Positions 17,321 to 26,078 of a DNA stretch of 64,000 nt are shown piece after piece. Position 1 is the stretch's first letter, and each line of letters starts with the position of its first letter. The translations under genes and the position numbers were made by a program. Origin of the DNA: Arsukibacterium sp. (GTDB lineage Bacteria > Pseudomonadota > Gammaproteobacteria > Enterobacterales > Alteromonadaceae); contig NZ_JAGYIM010000009.1 in the NCBI RefSeq assembly GCF_018402695.1, positions 372,001 through 436,000 of the forward strand. The letters run 5' to 3'. The notes beneath the pieces were generated by a model, which searched no databases, was not told the DNA's origin, and saw only the letters and a list, made by a program, of their open reading frames with translations.

Positions 17321-19111
17321 ATGAAATTACAACTAAGATTTTTACTGCTGCTGTCAGCGACACTTCTCGTTGTGTTACTGACGGGGTGCGGCGGTGGCGA
17401 CAGTGAGCCGGATAACAGTAACCTGATGAAACTGGGCGATCGTAGTTATTTACTGGTGCTACCCGCCAATTACCGTCCGGAGCAGGAATATAAGCTGTTG
17501 CTGGCCTTTCATGGCTCGGGTGGCAGCAGTGCAGATATGCAACGGACGGCGGACTTCAATAGCTACAGTAATGACTACATTGTGGCTTATCCACAAGCGG
17601 GCACTATTGAATGGAATGAAGGTTGTAATTGTAATATTGCCAACCGGCTGGGCATTGACGATTTAGCTTTTGTTGACGAGGTTATTGCTGATATCAGTGC
17701 CAGCCATCGTTTGCAGCAAGGGGAGATATATGCAGCCGGGTTCTCTCAGGGCGGCTTATTTACCCAGAATCTGGCCTGTAATCGCAGCGACCGCTTTAAA
17801 GCTGTTGCGGTGGTAGCCGCACCGATGTCAGGTCAGTTGTGGCAGAGCTGTGCACCAGAGCAACCGGTGTCGATAATGATGGCCATGGGTAAAAACGATA
17901 CGGTGTTACCCTACAATGGTTATACAGACTCCAATTTTGGTCTGGTCTCAGCCAAACAGGCGATAGCCCGTTTTGCGACTCTGAACAACAGCTTGCCGCT
18001 GGCCCAGCAGCAGACACTGGCAGCTGATCAGGTTGAGCTGCTCAGTTACAGCAACGGCAGGCAAAAAGCCGAATTGTTCAGTATTAAGCAAGGCCAGCAT
18101 CAGTGGCAGTTCAGCCAGTTTGATACCTCAGCCGAAATTCTGCAGTTTTTTCAACAGTTAGACAGCCCGCGTTTGCCTGAAGCGTCCAGTCTGGTGCAGG
18201 TTGGCGACAAGCGTATGCACGTGCGGTTGATGGGCGAGCAACATGCCGGCCCGGCGGTGGTGCTACTGGCCGGCCCCAATGAAAATTACCACAGCGACAG
18301 CGCCTGGTTTGCCGTGTTGCAACCGCTGCTGGCACAAAAGTACCGGGTATACAGTATAGATCGGCTGGGTAATGGCTTCAGTGATAGCGACGATGAGCTG
18401 TCATACCGACGTTTTGCGGAGGATTTGGCAACGGCGTTACAGCAGCTGGACGAACAGCAGGTGGTGATAGTGGCGATGGCCAGTGCCAGTATCAGTGCCA
18501 GATTATTCTATCAGCAACAACAGCAAGCTTTTGATATTAAAGCGATGTTGCTGGTAGACCCGGACGTGCCCACCCCTAATGCACTTAGTGTTTATCAGGG
18601 CTATCCGGCAGACTGGTATCTGGCAAATTTAGAGGCACTGCTGCCGCATCTGGCGACCGGCGCCTGGACTGAACGCACGTCGCAAAAGTTGCAGGCTGAG
18701 CGCAGCCATGCCGAGCAGCTGGTAGGCGATACGCCGTTAATGGACTGGCACTATTTTGACCTGATCAGCCAACAGCGCTTGCTGATACCCCATCAACAAA
18801 GCCGGGCCCGGGAAATAGCGGCCTACAGCGCTGATTTAGACGCCTATGCCGCATTACCGATGCTCAGTGCGATACCGGTTTCGGTTATTGATACTGATTT
18901 TGAGCAGGCGCAAATTGATGCGAACCCGGAAAGCGCAGAGCTGCTTAGTTTATGGCAACAGGAAAGTACCAACTGGAATCAGCAGCAGGCTGAGCAGGCT
19001 AATGGCCAGTATATTGCACTGAGCGACAGTGATCATCTGGTGGCGCTTGAACAGCCTGAAAAAATTAAAGCCGCGCTGGACTGGCTGTTTGCCCAGCTGC
19101 AATTGCCATGA
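17321..19111 (+). CDS. Esterase lipoprotein (LpqC-like) fused to a degenerate alpha/beta hydrolase domain
   Basis: A 596-residue lipoprotein (lipobox LLTGC, Cys23). Residues about 35-285 form an LpqC/feruloyl-esterase or PHB-depolymerase-like domain: LLLAFHGSGGSS, nucleophile Ser142 in AAGFSQGG, Asp193 in MGKNDTVLPY, and His260. Residues about 290-596 are a second alpha/beta hydrolase (VVLLAGPNENYHSD, YRVYSIDRLGNGFSDS, LSDSDHLVALEQPEKI). In its nucleophile elbow the expected G-x-S-x-G reads A-M-A-S-A at 385-389, so the catalytic Ser is missing. The first domain looks active and the second looks like a binding or structural domain. The ester substrate is unknown. Confidence 0.85.
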   Translation: MKLQLRFLLLLSATLLVVLLTGCGGGDSEPDNSNLMKLGDRSYLLVLPANYRPEQEYKLLLAFHGSGGSSADMQRTADFNSYSNDYIVAYPQAGTIEWNEGCNCNIANRLGIDDLAFVDEVIADISASHRLQQGEIYAAGFSQGGLFTQNLACNRSDRFKAVAVVAAPMSGQLWQSCAPEQPVSIMMAMGKNDTVLPYNGYTDSNFGLVSAKQAIARFATLNNSLPLAQQQTLAADQVELLSYSNGRQKAELFSIKQGQHQWQFSQFDTSAEILQFFQQLDSPRLPEASSLVQVGDKRMHVRLMGEQHAGPAVVLLAGPNENYHSDSAWFAVLQPLLAQKYRVYSIDRLGNGFSDSDDELSYRRFAEDLATALQQLDEQQVVIVAMASASISARLFYQQQQQAFDIKAMLLVDPDVPTPNALSVYQGYPADWYLANLEALLPHLATGAWTERTSQKLQAERSHAEQLVGDTPLMDWHYFDLISQQRLLIPHQQSRAREIAAYSADLDAYAALPMLSAIPVSVIDTDFEQAQIDANPESAELLSLWQQESTNWNQQQAEQANGQYIALSDSDHLVALEQPEKIKAALDWLFAQLQLP

Positions 19112-19131
19112 GCTGCCGACGTAACAAGTGG

Positions 19132-20619
19132 CTAGTTAGCGCATTGCACCAGCGTTTGATATTCGTCAAAAGCGAAGTGATCGGTCATACCGCTGATAAA
19201 ATCCTGCAACAGCCGGCAGCGGTAATAGAGCTCCAACGTTGAGTGCAGTTCAAGCCCGCTGTGGTCGTTGCCGATAGCCGCAACTGCCAGCTGATAAGCC
19301 GCAACATGTTTATTGGGCAGGCGGTGCGCCAGCCGCTGTTCGCGGCCAAAGGCATAGCCCCGGTCGGCCAGCACGGCAGTAAAATCGGCAGCGGATAACA
19401 GCAGCAGCGGTTGGTAGCAGTCAAGCAGGCCGCCAATAATCCGCTGGCCCTGCAATTCCAGGGTTTCAACTTCCGGTTGGTTAAACACAAACTGGCGGGC
19501 TACCTGTTTAAAGGTGCTGGTAATCGCATGGTACTGGCTGTTATCTTCCAGTAAGGCGCGGTTTAAGCTGCCATGATACACCCCATAGATATTAGCGATA
19601 AACTGCTCTGCGGCGTGGCGCACCAGGGGGTGGATCATCCCAACCCTTAGTTTGATAAAAAACTCGGAGTTTTTATTAATGGGTTCGGCCTCGGCTTTAT
19701 CCAGCGCCGCTTTAACCAGTGCTGAAAAGCTTTCACTGCCGCCGCTGTGAGTGGCAATCAGCCGGCCCTGCGGCTCCAGTTTACTAAACGCCAGATTGAG
19801 TTGCTGCGCCAGCTCGGCCAGGCTAAACAGGCCCTTTTCAACCGCATCTTCCAAATCGGCCAGACAATAGGAAATATCATCGGCGGCCTCCATAATATAG
19901 GTTAGCGGGTGGCGATTGCCCGCTTCGGTCTGCACTTCTTGCCACAGCAACTTTACAAACTCCTGCTCGGCAAAATAGTAGCCGGGCTTTTTCTGTAAGT
20001 AGCTTTGGCTATGGTTTTTGTCAGGTTTACCCTCAGTCCCTAAACGGGTGTATTTTAAAATGCAGGCCACTTGTGCATAGGTCAGGTTCATCCGTTGCAG
20101 GCTGTGTACCAGCCGGATGGCCTGCGCGTTACCCTCAAACTGGGCCAGCTCAACGCTAAGGGTTTGCCACAATGGCTGATCCTGCAACTGATGCCGGGCA
20201 GTAAGCTCAGGCAGGGCCTGATTAAACCAGCTATTAATCGCGCTTTCACCGCTATGGCCAAACGGCGGGTTGCCGACATCGTGCAGCAGGCAGGCCATTT
20301 CTACCAGCGACTCTATTGGCCGCGCTAAGCCGGTTAAGCCGCAGGCGTCCTGTTGTTCTGCTGATAGCAGCCGGAAGATGGTCTGGACAATAAAGCGGCC
20401 GGTTTGTTGTACCTCCAGCGAATGGGTCAGTCGGCTGCGCACTGCTGCATTGCGCTCCAGCGGAAACACCTGGGTTTTTTGCTGCAGCCGGCGTACAGCG
20501 GCCGAGTTAATTATCCGGCCGCGGTCACTTTCCAGCGCATTATGCAGGTCGCCACTGCGGCTTTGTAGTGGCCTATCGGCTTTGATTTTATTGCGAAAAT
20601 CCATATCAATGTCCGCCAT
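19132..20619 (-). CDS. dgt: Deoxyguanosinetriphosphate triphosphohydrolase
   Basis: A 495-residue HD-domain dNTPase that converts dGTP to deoxyguanosine and triphosphate. It follows E. coli Dgt (505 residues) closely: ESDRGRII, AAVRRLQQKTQVFPLERNAA (split here as RRLQQKTQVF and PLERNAAVRSRLTHS), and the metal-binding HD signature LLHDVGNPPFGHSGE. The ATG at 20619 gives MADIDMDFRNKI, matching the E. coli N-terminus, although no strong ribosome-binding site is visible. It is the only gene of its unit on this strand; upstream lie a GGA-hairpin element and the DesK/DesR-like genes. Confidence 0.94.
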   Translation of the reverse strand: MADIDMDFRNKIKADRPLQSRSGDLHNALESDRGRIINSAAVRRLQQKTQVFPLERNAAVRSRLTHSLEVQQTGRFIVQTIFRLLSAEQQDACGLTGLARPIESLVEMACLLHDVGNPPFGHSGESAINSWFNQALPELTARHQLQDQPLWQTLSVELAQFEGNAQAIRLVHSLQRMNLTYAQVACILKYTRLGTEGKPDKNHSQSYLQKKPGYYFAEQEFVKLLWQEVQTEAGNRHPLTYIMEAADDISYCLADLEDAVEKGLFSLAELAQQLNLAFSKLEPQGRLIATHSGGSESFSALVKAALDKAEAEPINKNSEFFIKLRVGMIHPLVRHAAEQFIANIYGVYHGSLNRALLEDNSQYHAITSTFKQVARQFVFNQPEVETLELQGQRIIGGLLDCYQPLLLLSAADFTAVLADRGYAFGREQRLAHRLPNKHVAAYQLAVAAIGNDHSGLELHSTLELYYRCRLLQDFISGMTDHFAFDEYQTLVQCAN

Positions 20620-20692
20620 TGCAGCAAATGGCCTAAGTGTGGCGTAAAAAGCGCCTGGCTGTAAAGCTTTTAGGATAACAGGCAGTTTGGTC

Positions 20693-20792
20693 GCAACCGG
20701 TTAACCCACGCCAACACGCCGTGAACCCATCCATGGGGGCTCGTTTCCGCCCGTCCAGGGCTTCAACGGTCGGCTTAGGGTTAATCGGTTAC
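20693..20792 (-). repeat. Structured GGA-hairpin element, dispersed copy A
   Basis: On the minus strand the element starts 22 bases after the stop of the response regulator gene. The outer arms GTAACCGATTAACCC (20792-20778) and GGGTTAACCGGTTGC (20707-20693) pair at 13 of 15 positions. Inside are hairpin 1, GCCC-TGGAC-GGGC, hairpin 2, CCCA-TGGA-TGGG, and then the conserved GGCGTGTTGGCGTG. It is clearly related to copy B at 34344-34450 (minus-strand core GAGCCCCCATGGATGGG against GAGCCTCATGGAT). Confidence 0.75.
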
Positions 20793-20814
20793 TTCTAATC
20801 GAATCTGTCGTCGA

Positions 20815-21411
20815 TCAAAGCCAGCCTTTTTGCCGGGCAATCCTAGCGGCGTCAATCCGGTTGGCGGCGTGCAGTTTGCTAATGGCTTCTGATAAATAAT
20901 TACGGGCGGTGCCCTCGGCGATATACAGCGCGGCGGCAATCTCACTGGTACTTTTACCGTCAGCCGCCAGGCGCAGTGCCTGGCGTTCTTTGTCGCTGAG
21001 TGGGTCCTGCTCGCCCAGCGAGTTTAATAACAATTCACTGCCAACCACCTTTTTACCAGCCATGACTTGTTGGATGGCCTGCACCAGCTGCTCTACCGGG
21101 GCATCTTTCAGTAAAAAGCCACCGACACCGGCGTCCATCGCCCGCTTAACATAGCCGGCCCGGCCAAAGGTGGTAATGATCACCACCTTGGTGTCCAGCT
21201 GCTGTTGCTGAATATACTGTGCCAGCTCAATCCCGCTTAGACCGGGCATTTCAATATCGCTTAGCAGTAAATCGAAAGGCTGCTGTTTCAGTAGTTTCAG
21301 CGCGGCGCTGCCATCAGCCGCCTCCGTCACCTGAAAGTCCGCTTCCAGCTGCAGCAGGCTGGCCAGCGCGGTGCGGATCATTGCCTGATCTTCTGCCAGT
21401 AAAATATTCAT
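20815..21411 (-). CDS. NarL/DesR-type response regulator
   Basis: A 198-residue regulator with a receiver domain (Asp52 in LLLSDIEMPG, phospho-acceptor; Lys in FLLKDAP) and a C-terminal LuxR-type helix-turn-helix (LSDKERQALRLAADGKSTSE, then IAAALYIAEGTARNYLS). It overlaps the kinase gene by four bases (ATGA), so the two are translated together. The pairing and wording are those of the DesK/DesR membrane-fluidity or antibiotic-stress class. Its likely binding sites are the repeated TGACA motifs at 23144-23195. Confidence 0.92.
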   Translation of the reverse strand: MNILLAEDQAMIRTALASLLQLEADFQVTEAADGSAALKLLKQQPFDLLLSDIEMPGLSGIELAQYIQQQQLDTKVVIITTFGRAGYVKRAMDAGVGGFLLKDAPVEQLVQAIQQVMAGKKVVGSELLLNSLGEQDPLSDKERQALRLAADGKSTSEIAAALYIAEGTARNYLSEAISKLHAANRIDAARIARQKGWL

Positions 21412-22496
21412 TGCGTAGCGTCCTGTAACAGTGAGGGCTCCTGCAACGGTAATTGAATGGTTGCCGTTACGCCATGGTGCTGTTGCAACGCCAGAGTGGC
21501 ACCTATCGCGGCCAGCCGTTCCCGCAGGCCGGTTATGCCGTTGCCTTCGCTAATCTCTGTCGCCGGGCCATTGTCACTGAGGCAAATGTGTAAATTGTTG
21601 TCCTGCTGCAAAAACTGCAGCTGGCAGCTGTCGCCTTTGCTATGACGCATTATGTTGGTTACCAGCTCGGTAAGAGCAAGAATGACAGCAGTTTCCCGAC
21701 GATTACTGAGTACCGGTACTTCACCTTTTAACGCGGCCTGAAAGCCAGCATCCCGCAGCCGGCCAAGTAATTTAGCCACTTCAGCGGTAAGTCCCTGGTG
21801 CTTGTAACCCGAAACACTTTGCCGTACCTGGCTCAGGGCATCGCGCGCAATCTGGCTAAGCTCGGCTAACTGCTGTTGGGCAGGCTCTGTTTGCTGATGG
21901 GCCAGTAGTTTGGCGGCCAGATCGGCTTTTAAAATTACACTGGATAAGGTATGGCCCAGAATATCATGTAAATCACGGCCAATCCGCTCGCGCTCCACCA
22001 TGGTGGCCAGTTGCTTTATTTCATCTTCGCTCTGTTGTTCTGCCAGACGATGGCGAAGTTTAGCCTGCTCGGCCCGGCCCAGAAAACTAACTGCCAGCAC
22101 AATAGGAATTCCCATAATTAAAAACAGGTTCCAGTGAATGGTCAGCGTTATTTCAAGCAGCACCATCAGGCCGGTCAGTAGCGCCATCAGCAGCAGATAG
22201 CGGCGCAGTGAATAGGCGAAGCCGATAAAAAAACCGGCATAAGCAAACATGGAGACAGAGCCCGGGTTAACCGGAGTGATCAGGGCGGCCACCAGCACGA
22301 TGCCGGCGACAGGCCAGTGCATGGTGTGGCGGTTACACCGATAGGCCCAGAAATAACAGGCCAGAAACAGCAGCAAAGCCGCTACCATACTGACGTATTG
22401 CCATACTGCAAAGTGCACAGTAAACAGCGGAATAAAATAGAATATAAGGTTTATCAGGTAAACCCAGCTCATTTTCCGTTCCAGCTGTGGATTCAT
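21408..22496 (-). CDS. DesK-type sensor histidine kinase
   Basis: A 362-residue HisKA_3-family kinase. Five or six membrane segments fill residues about 10-140 with little periplasmic loop, as in DesK, so the signal is probably sensed in the membrane. The phospho-accepting His177 lies in ERERIGRDLHDILGHTLSS. The ATP-binding domain has LTELVTNIMRHSKG, DNGPATEISEGNGITGLRER and a normal end. It overlaps both neighbours by four bases, giving a three-gene operon: membrane protein, kinase, regulator. Confidence 0.92.
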   Translation of the reverse strand: MNPQLERKMSWVYLINLIFYFIPLFTVHFAVWQYVSMVAALLLFLACYFWAYRCNRHTMHWPVAGIVLVAALITPVNPGSVSMFAYAGFFIGFAYSLRRYLLLMALLTGLMVLLEITLTIHWNLFLIMGIPIVLAVSFLGRAEQAKLRHRLAEQQSEDEIKQLATMVERERIGRDLHDILGHTLSSVILKADLAAKLLAHQQTEPAQQQLAELSQIARDALSQVRQSVSGYKHQGLTAEVAKLLGRLRDAGFQAALKGEVPVLSNRRETAVILALTELVTNIMRHSKGDSCQLQFLQQDNNLHICLSDNGPATEISEGNGITGLRERLAAIGATLALQQHHGVTATIQLPLQEPSLLQDATQ

Positions 22497-23077
22497 TGCG
22501 CCAATGCCTGTGCGGTTAAGGTGTTCACTGGTTGCAGCTTACGCCAGCGCCGTTCCAGCGTCACGATGCTGATGGCATAAATTGCGACAATAATTAATGG
22601 CATAGTAACAAAACTATGCTCTGGTGCCACTATCCACGCCACAGTGCAGCATGCAGTGCGGGCCAGGGTATGAAACAGGCCAATCCAGTGCTGAATAATC
22701 CAGCCCAGCGGCAACCACATTAGTCCGGTAAGAATGCCAATACTAAACGGCAACGAGCGATAATCTGCCAGAAAATAAGGGATGGCGATGGCATAAACCA
22801 AGGCCGCCATTGCTACCCCGTACAGAAATAAACTATCAAACGGGTTGTTCTGTGACTTTTTAAAACTCATTTTCTCACCGGTCAGCCGTGCTATTGCCAT
22901 TGCCAGATAGACAATACTGCCGGTGCCGATAAACAGCGCCATAATTGCTTGTTGCGGCGGCAGCAACGCGCCGGTAACCGCCATAGCAGTCCATACCAGC
23001 ATGCCGGTTAACGGCATGGCCAGAAAGCGCCGCTGGGCAAATTGTGTTCTGTATTGCTCTAAAGTAAGGGTAGTCAT
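22493..23077 (-). CDS. Membrane protein of the DesK/DesR-like operon
   Basis: A 194-residue integral membrane protein with five to six predicted segments (MPLTGMLVWTAMAVTGALL, ALFIGTGSIVYLAMAIA, LFLYGVAMAALVYAIAIPYFL, IGILTGLMWLPLGWIIQHW, MPLIIVAIYAISIVTL). I do not recognise a characterised family. It resembles small uncharacterised membrane proteins often encoded with LytTR or DesK-type systems (the DUF7010 type is a guess). It is the first gene of the operon and overlaps the kinase gene by four bases, so it may supply or modulate the signal. Confidence 0.8.
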   Translation of the reverse strand: MTTLTLEQYRTQFAQRRFLAMPLTGMLVWTAMAVTGALLPPQQAIMALFIGTGSIVYLAMAIARLTGEKMSFKKSQNNPFDSLFLYGVAMAALVYAIAIPYFLADYRSLPFSIGILTGLMWLPLGWIIQHWIGLFHTLARTACCTVAWIVAPEHSFVTMPLIIVAIYAISIVTLERRWRKLQPVNTLTAQALAQ

Positions 23078-23143
23078 TTCTCTGTCCTCTGCTCTGTTGT
23101 TGCCGGTAAGTATTGGTCAGCAACGAAAAATTCGGCAGTGTGC

Positions 23144-23195
23144 TTTGTCAGTGATTTTAATGACAAATGTCACCCGCAACTGATGACAACTGTGA
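23144..23195. promoter_or_regulatory. Cluster of TGACA dyads, candidate DesR-like binding sites
   Basis: Three related motifs lie in 52 bases: TTTGTCA at 23144-23150, TGACA-AA-TGTCA at 23161-23172 (a perfect dyad), and TGACA-AC-TGTGA at 23184-23195. The two dyads are 23 bases apart, about two helical turns. They lie between the DesK/DesR-like operon and the divergent hydrolase gene. Confidence 0.5.
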
Positions 23196-23268
23196 GCCTG
23201 ATAGCGGTCTGGTTCGGGTTAGGCTAGTGGCAGCTGAATAACAGCCGCTACTTAACAGGAATCGCCCT

Positions 23269-24234
23269 ATGAAACGCACAACTTTGAACCACACCATTAC
23301 CGTGAAAATCAAAACCCTTTGTACAGTTGCCTTGTTGGCCGCAACAGTAATGACTCCCGCCAGCGCGCTGCTGGCTAAACCCGCAGCCGTTGTCGCTGAT
23401 GCTGCCAGCCAGCAGCAACCTGCTTGCGCCTGCTTTAACGTCGAGGTCATCGGCGAGGGGCCGGCTGTCATACTCATTCCGGGGGTGGCCTCGTCAGGTG
23501 ACGTCTGGCAAAGCACCGTTGAGGCATTACAGGCTGACTATCAATTGCATATTCTCACCCTGGCCGGATTCGGTGGGGTAGAACCGATACCAATGCAAAA
23601 CTGGGGTGAGGGCTATCTGGCATTGCAGCAACAGGCCATTTTAAGCTACATAAACAAGCAGCAACTGGATAAGCCTGTCGTCATTGGCCATTCTTTAGGG
23701 GGATATCTGGCACTGGCGCTGGCAGCAGGCGCTCCGGAGCAGATCGGTGGGGCGATTAATGTTGATGGCTTACCGGCGCTCGGTGCGTTGTTTTCACAAA
23801 ACAGCGCGCCGCCGGAAAATGTGACCACAGACAGTGACAGTAAGCCGGCGCAACGTCGTGGTTTCGACCCTATGGCCATGGCTCGCAGCATGGCATCTGA
23901 CCCCGGCTGGCAGCAGCGTATTGCCAGTGACATGACCCGCTCGGATGGCCCAACTTCCGGCAGGGTGATGGGCGAGCTGATGCGCGCAGATTTGCGGCCG
24001 CAATTGGCTGCTATCCGGGTGCCGGTGCTGACCCTTGGCGCGCTGCAACATGGCGCGCCTTACAGTACACCTGAGCAGGTACAAGCTAACTATGAGCAGC
24101 AACTGGCCAAGGCACCGGCTGCATTTCATCGTTTCGCATTTGCCCGCAATTCCAAACATTTTATTATGGCTGACGCGCCTGATTGGCTGAACCAGCAAAT
24201 TCGCCAGTATCTGACTGAGCATCATCAAGGCTGA
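23269..24234 (+). CDS. Secreted alpha/beta hydrolase
   Basis: A 321-residue alpha/beta-fold hydrolase with a long N-terminal signal region (residues about 1-37, ending SALLAKP). The oxyanion strand is VILIPGVASSGDVW, the nucleophile Ser is in VIGHSLGGYLALALA, an acidic residue follows in INVDGLPALG, and the terminal His is in NSKHFIMADAPDWL. Esters, lactones or amides are possible substrates. Divergence from the DesK-like operon and the TGACA motifs upstream suggest it is a target of that system (inference). Confidence 0.85.
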   Translation: MKRTTLNHTITVKIKTLCTVALLAATVMTPASALLAKPAAVVADAASQQQPACACFNVEVIGEGPAVILIPGVASSGDVWQSTVEALQADYQLHILTLAGFGGVEPIPMQNWGEGYLALQQQAILSYINKQQLDKPVVIGHSLGGYLALALAAGAPEQIGGAINVDGLPALGALFSQNSAPPENVTTDSDSKPAQRRGFDPMAMARSMASDPGWQQRIASDMTRSDGPTSGRVMGELMRADLRPQLAAIRVPVLTLGALQHGAPYSTPEQVQANYEQQLAKAPAAFHRFAFARNSKHFIMADAPDWLNQQIRQYLTEHHQG

Positions 24235-24243
24235 GGAAACGGT

Positions 24244-24390
24244 ATGAAACCACAGTTATTCACCAGTGCCGGGCTAATTGCTGATTTAAATACCGACTTA
24301 ACGGCCCGCAGCGGCGGCTATGCGGCCAGCAGCGACAGCATGATGCAGGGCAAGTTCCAGTTTGAGCTGGATAATATCGAACTACTTTAA
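24244..24390 (+). CDS. 48-residue ORF, possibly an internally deleted CIA30-type gene
   Basis: The ORF starts nine bases after the hydrolase stop, behind a strong ribosome-binding site (GAGGAAACGGT then ATG). The product begins MKPQLFTSAGLIADLNTDLT and ends KFQFELDNIELL. The middle (SGGYAASSDSMMQGK) resembles the start of CIA30-type domains (W-x-x-x-x-D-x-x-M-G-G) and the end resembles their last strand, so an internal deletion of a larger gene is plausible. It overlaps the convergent lemA stop by nine bases. Translation looks likely; function is unknown. Confidence 0.5.
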   Translation: MKPQLFTSAGLIADLNTDLTARSGGYAASSDSMMQGKFQFELDNIELL

Positions 24391-24945
24391 CTTATACTCA
24401 AAGCCGGCCTCTGCCTCAGTGTCATGGAAGGGGGTAACCCGGCTTTTTTTGTTCAGGCTGGCATTTACCAGTGAGTTTGGAAATACTTCAATGCCGTTAT
24501 TAAAGTCTTCCACATTCTGGTTAAAAATCCGGATGGCGGCGCCGATGTTTTCCTGCTGCTCAGCTATTTCCCGCATCAGGTTATTAAATACCTCAGAGGC
24601 TTTTAACTCCGGGTAGGCTTCTAGCGCGATGTTCAAACCCTGCATTAGCTCCTTGGTACGGCTTTCTACCTGCTCAAGCTGGCCGGCGTCAATCTTATCG
24701 CTTTGCAGCTGGGCAATGCCGCTGCGCAGCGAAGTGATTTGAGTTTGCAAATTGGTTTCATGCAACTGAAACTGCGCCACTACCTGCTCCAGATGCGGGA
24801 TCATTTTATTTTTCTGCCGCTCCTGAGTAATCACATTGGCCCAGCCGCGCTCTACCGCGTTCATCCGGGTAATAATGCCGTTGTAAATCACTACCACAAA
24901 TACTGCCAGTAGAATAATGACGCCGATAATAATGCCTGTTGTCAT
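24382..24945 (-). CDS. lemA: LemA family protein
   Basis: A 187-residue LemA protein with one N-terminal membrane segment (IIIGVIILLAVFVVVIYNGII, residues about 4-23) and a helical coiled body: YNGIITRMNAVERGWANV, LMQGLNIALEAYPELKASE, and NQNVEDFNNGIEVFPNSLV. These are all family hallmarks. The role of LemA is not established; it is usually encoded beside membrane proteins of the DUF3137 or TPM type. The next gene upstream on this strand fills that place. They are 40 bases apart. Confidence 0.92.
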   Translation of the reverse strand: MTTGIIIGVIILLAVFVVVIYNGIITRMNAVERGWANVITQERQKNKMIPHLEQVVAQFQLHETNLQTQITSLRSGIAQLQSDKIDAGQLEQVESRTKELMQGLNIALEAYPELKASEVFNNLMREIAEQQENIGAAIRIFNQNVEDFNNGIEVFPNSLVNASLNKKSRVTPFHDTEAEAGFEYKLK

Positions 24946-24985
24946 CTGCTGCTCCTGCCGCGCTAAATAATTAAACGCATTAACA

Positions 24986-25990
24986 TTAAAAGTTTGAGTC
25001 AGAGTGTCGCATTAACTGATGCATGCCAGCCAGTGTTTGTTGCAATTTTGGCAGCGCCGTCGCCTGCTCAATGCTTTGCCGGAACCGGCTGAGCTGCTCC
25101 AGGCCGCAGGGTGGCCGGGCATCCAAAAGGTCAGCATTGGCGAAACTAATGCAGAGCACGCCATCGGCACTGAACTCCAGGTTAAGCTGACTCAACTGGC
25201 CGGCTAAATCTTCCAGCGCTACCACTACCGCCGGTTTTAAAAAGCGCGCCGCCTGCATTTGCTCGCGGGCACGCACGTTAAATATTTTATTAAAGCGGCC
25301 GGAGTCACTCTGATATTTCTCGCCACTAAAGCCCTTTGGCGCAAAGCTGCAGATAAACAGGCTTTGCACATAGCTAAAGGGCAGCATTAAGCCATAGCGG
25401 TCATAATGAGTATATTCGGTGCGGGTGCCTTTGCCGTTGGCACGGCTTACTGTGCGCCGGTCAACGTAGTGAAAATGCCAGTAGTGATAGTCAAACTGGT
25501 GCTCATCACCAGCATAATGGCCGGCGAGAATCTGTTTAAATTCACGTTTGTGGTTGCCGCGGTCAAATTCGGCAAACTGCTGTTGCCAGCTGCGGCTATC
25601 GGGCCACTGGCCCGGGCGTAGCAGCTGCAGTTGGTTATCCAGCAGCGCATTGTGCCAGTATAGCTGCCGGCTCAGTTTTTTCAGGCTGGCATAACGCCAG
25701 CCAATCACCAGCAGCGGCAGCAGGCTCAGGCCCAGCAGGGTCCAGCCAATGGCCGGCAGCCAGGTCAGTTCAACCAGATAATGATAAAGCCAGATGCAGC
25801 TAAGTGCGCCGGCAACTAGGCCTGCACTGCAAAGCCACAGCGGCAGATGCTGATAACGTATTGGTTGCGGTAACCCACCCAGTTTATCCAGCAACTGCAG
25901 CAGCTCGGTTTTGCTGTTTACCTGTCCGCTGCGTCGTTTTACCAGTGCCAGTGTGGCCGCTAGCGTTTTATTATGTTGATAGGCTGACAT
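24986..25990 (-). CDS. LemA-associated membrane protein, DUF3137-like
   Basis: A 334-residue protein with two membrane segments near residues 50-100 (LPLWLCSAGLVAGALSCIWL, WTLLGLSLLPLLVIGW) followed by a soluble domain of about 230 residues. Features such as HYWHFHYVDRRTV, RYGLMLPFSYVQSLFICSF and ARFLKPAVVVALEDLAGQL agree with DUF3137-like proteins found next to lemA. I call it by this pattern and by context. It is upstream of lemA on the same strand and likely in one transcript. Confidence 0.7.
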   Translation of the reverse strand: MSAYQHNKTLAATLALVKRRSGQVNSKTELLQLLDKLGGLPQPIRYQHLPLWLCSAGLVAGALSCIWLYHYLVELTWLPAIGWTLLGLSLLPLLVIGWRYASLKKLSRQLYWHNALLDNQLQLLRPGQWPDSRSWQQQFAEFDRGNHKREFKQILAGHYAGDEHQFDYHYWHFHYVDRRTVSRANGKGTRTEYTHYDRYGLMLPFSYVQSLFICSFAPKGFSGEKYQSDSGRFNKIFNVRAREQMQAARFLKPAVVVALEDLAGQLSQLNLEFSADGVLCISFANADLLDARPPCGLEQLSRFRQSIEQATALPKLQQTLAGMHQLMRHSDSNF

Positions 25991-26078
25991 GTCTCCTCCC
26001 TGAGATAAGCAACATAAGCAAAACCAGCGACAGATGCAAAGAAAACCGCCATTGCCGCTGTGGCGGCAACGGCCATAC

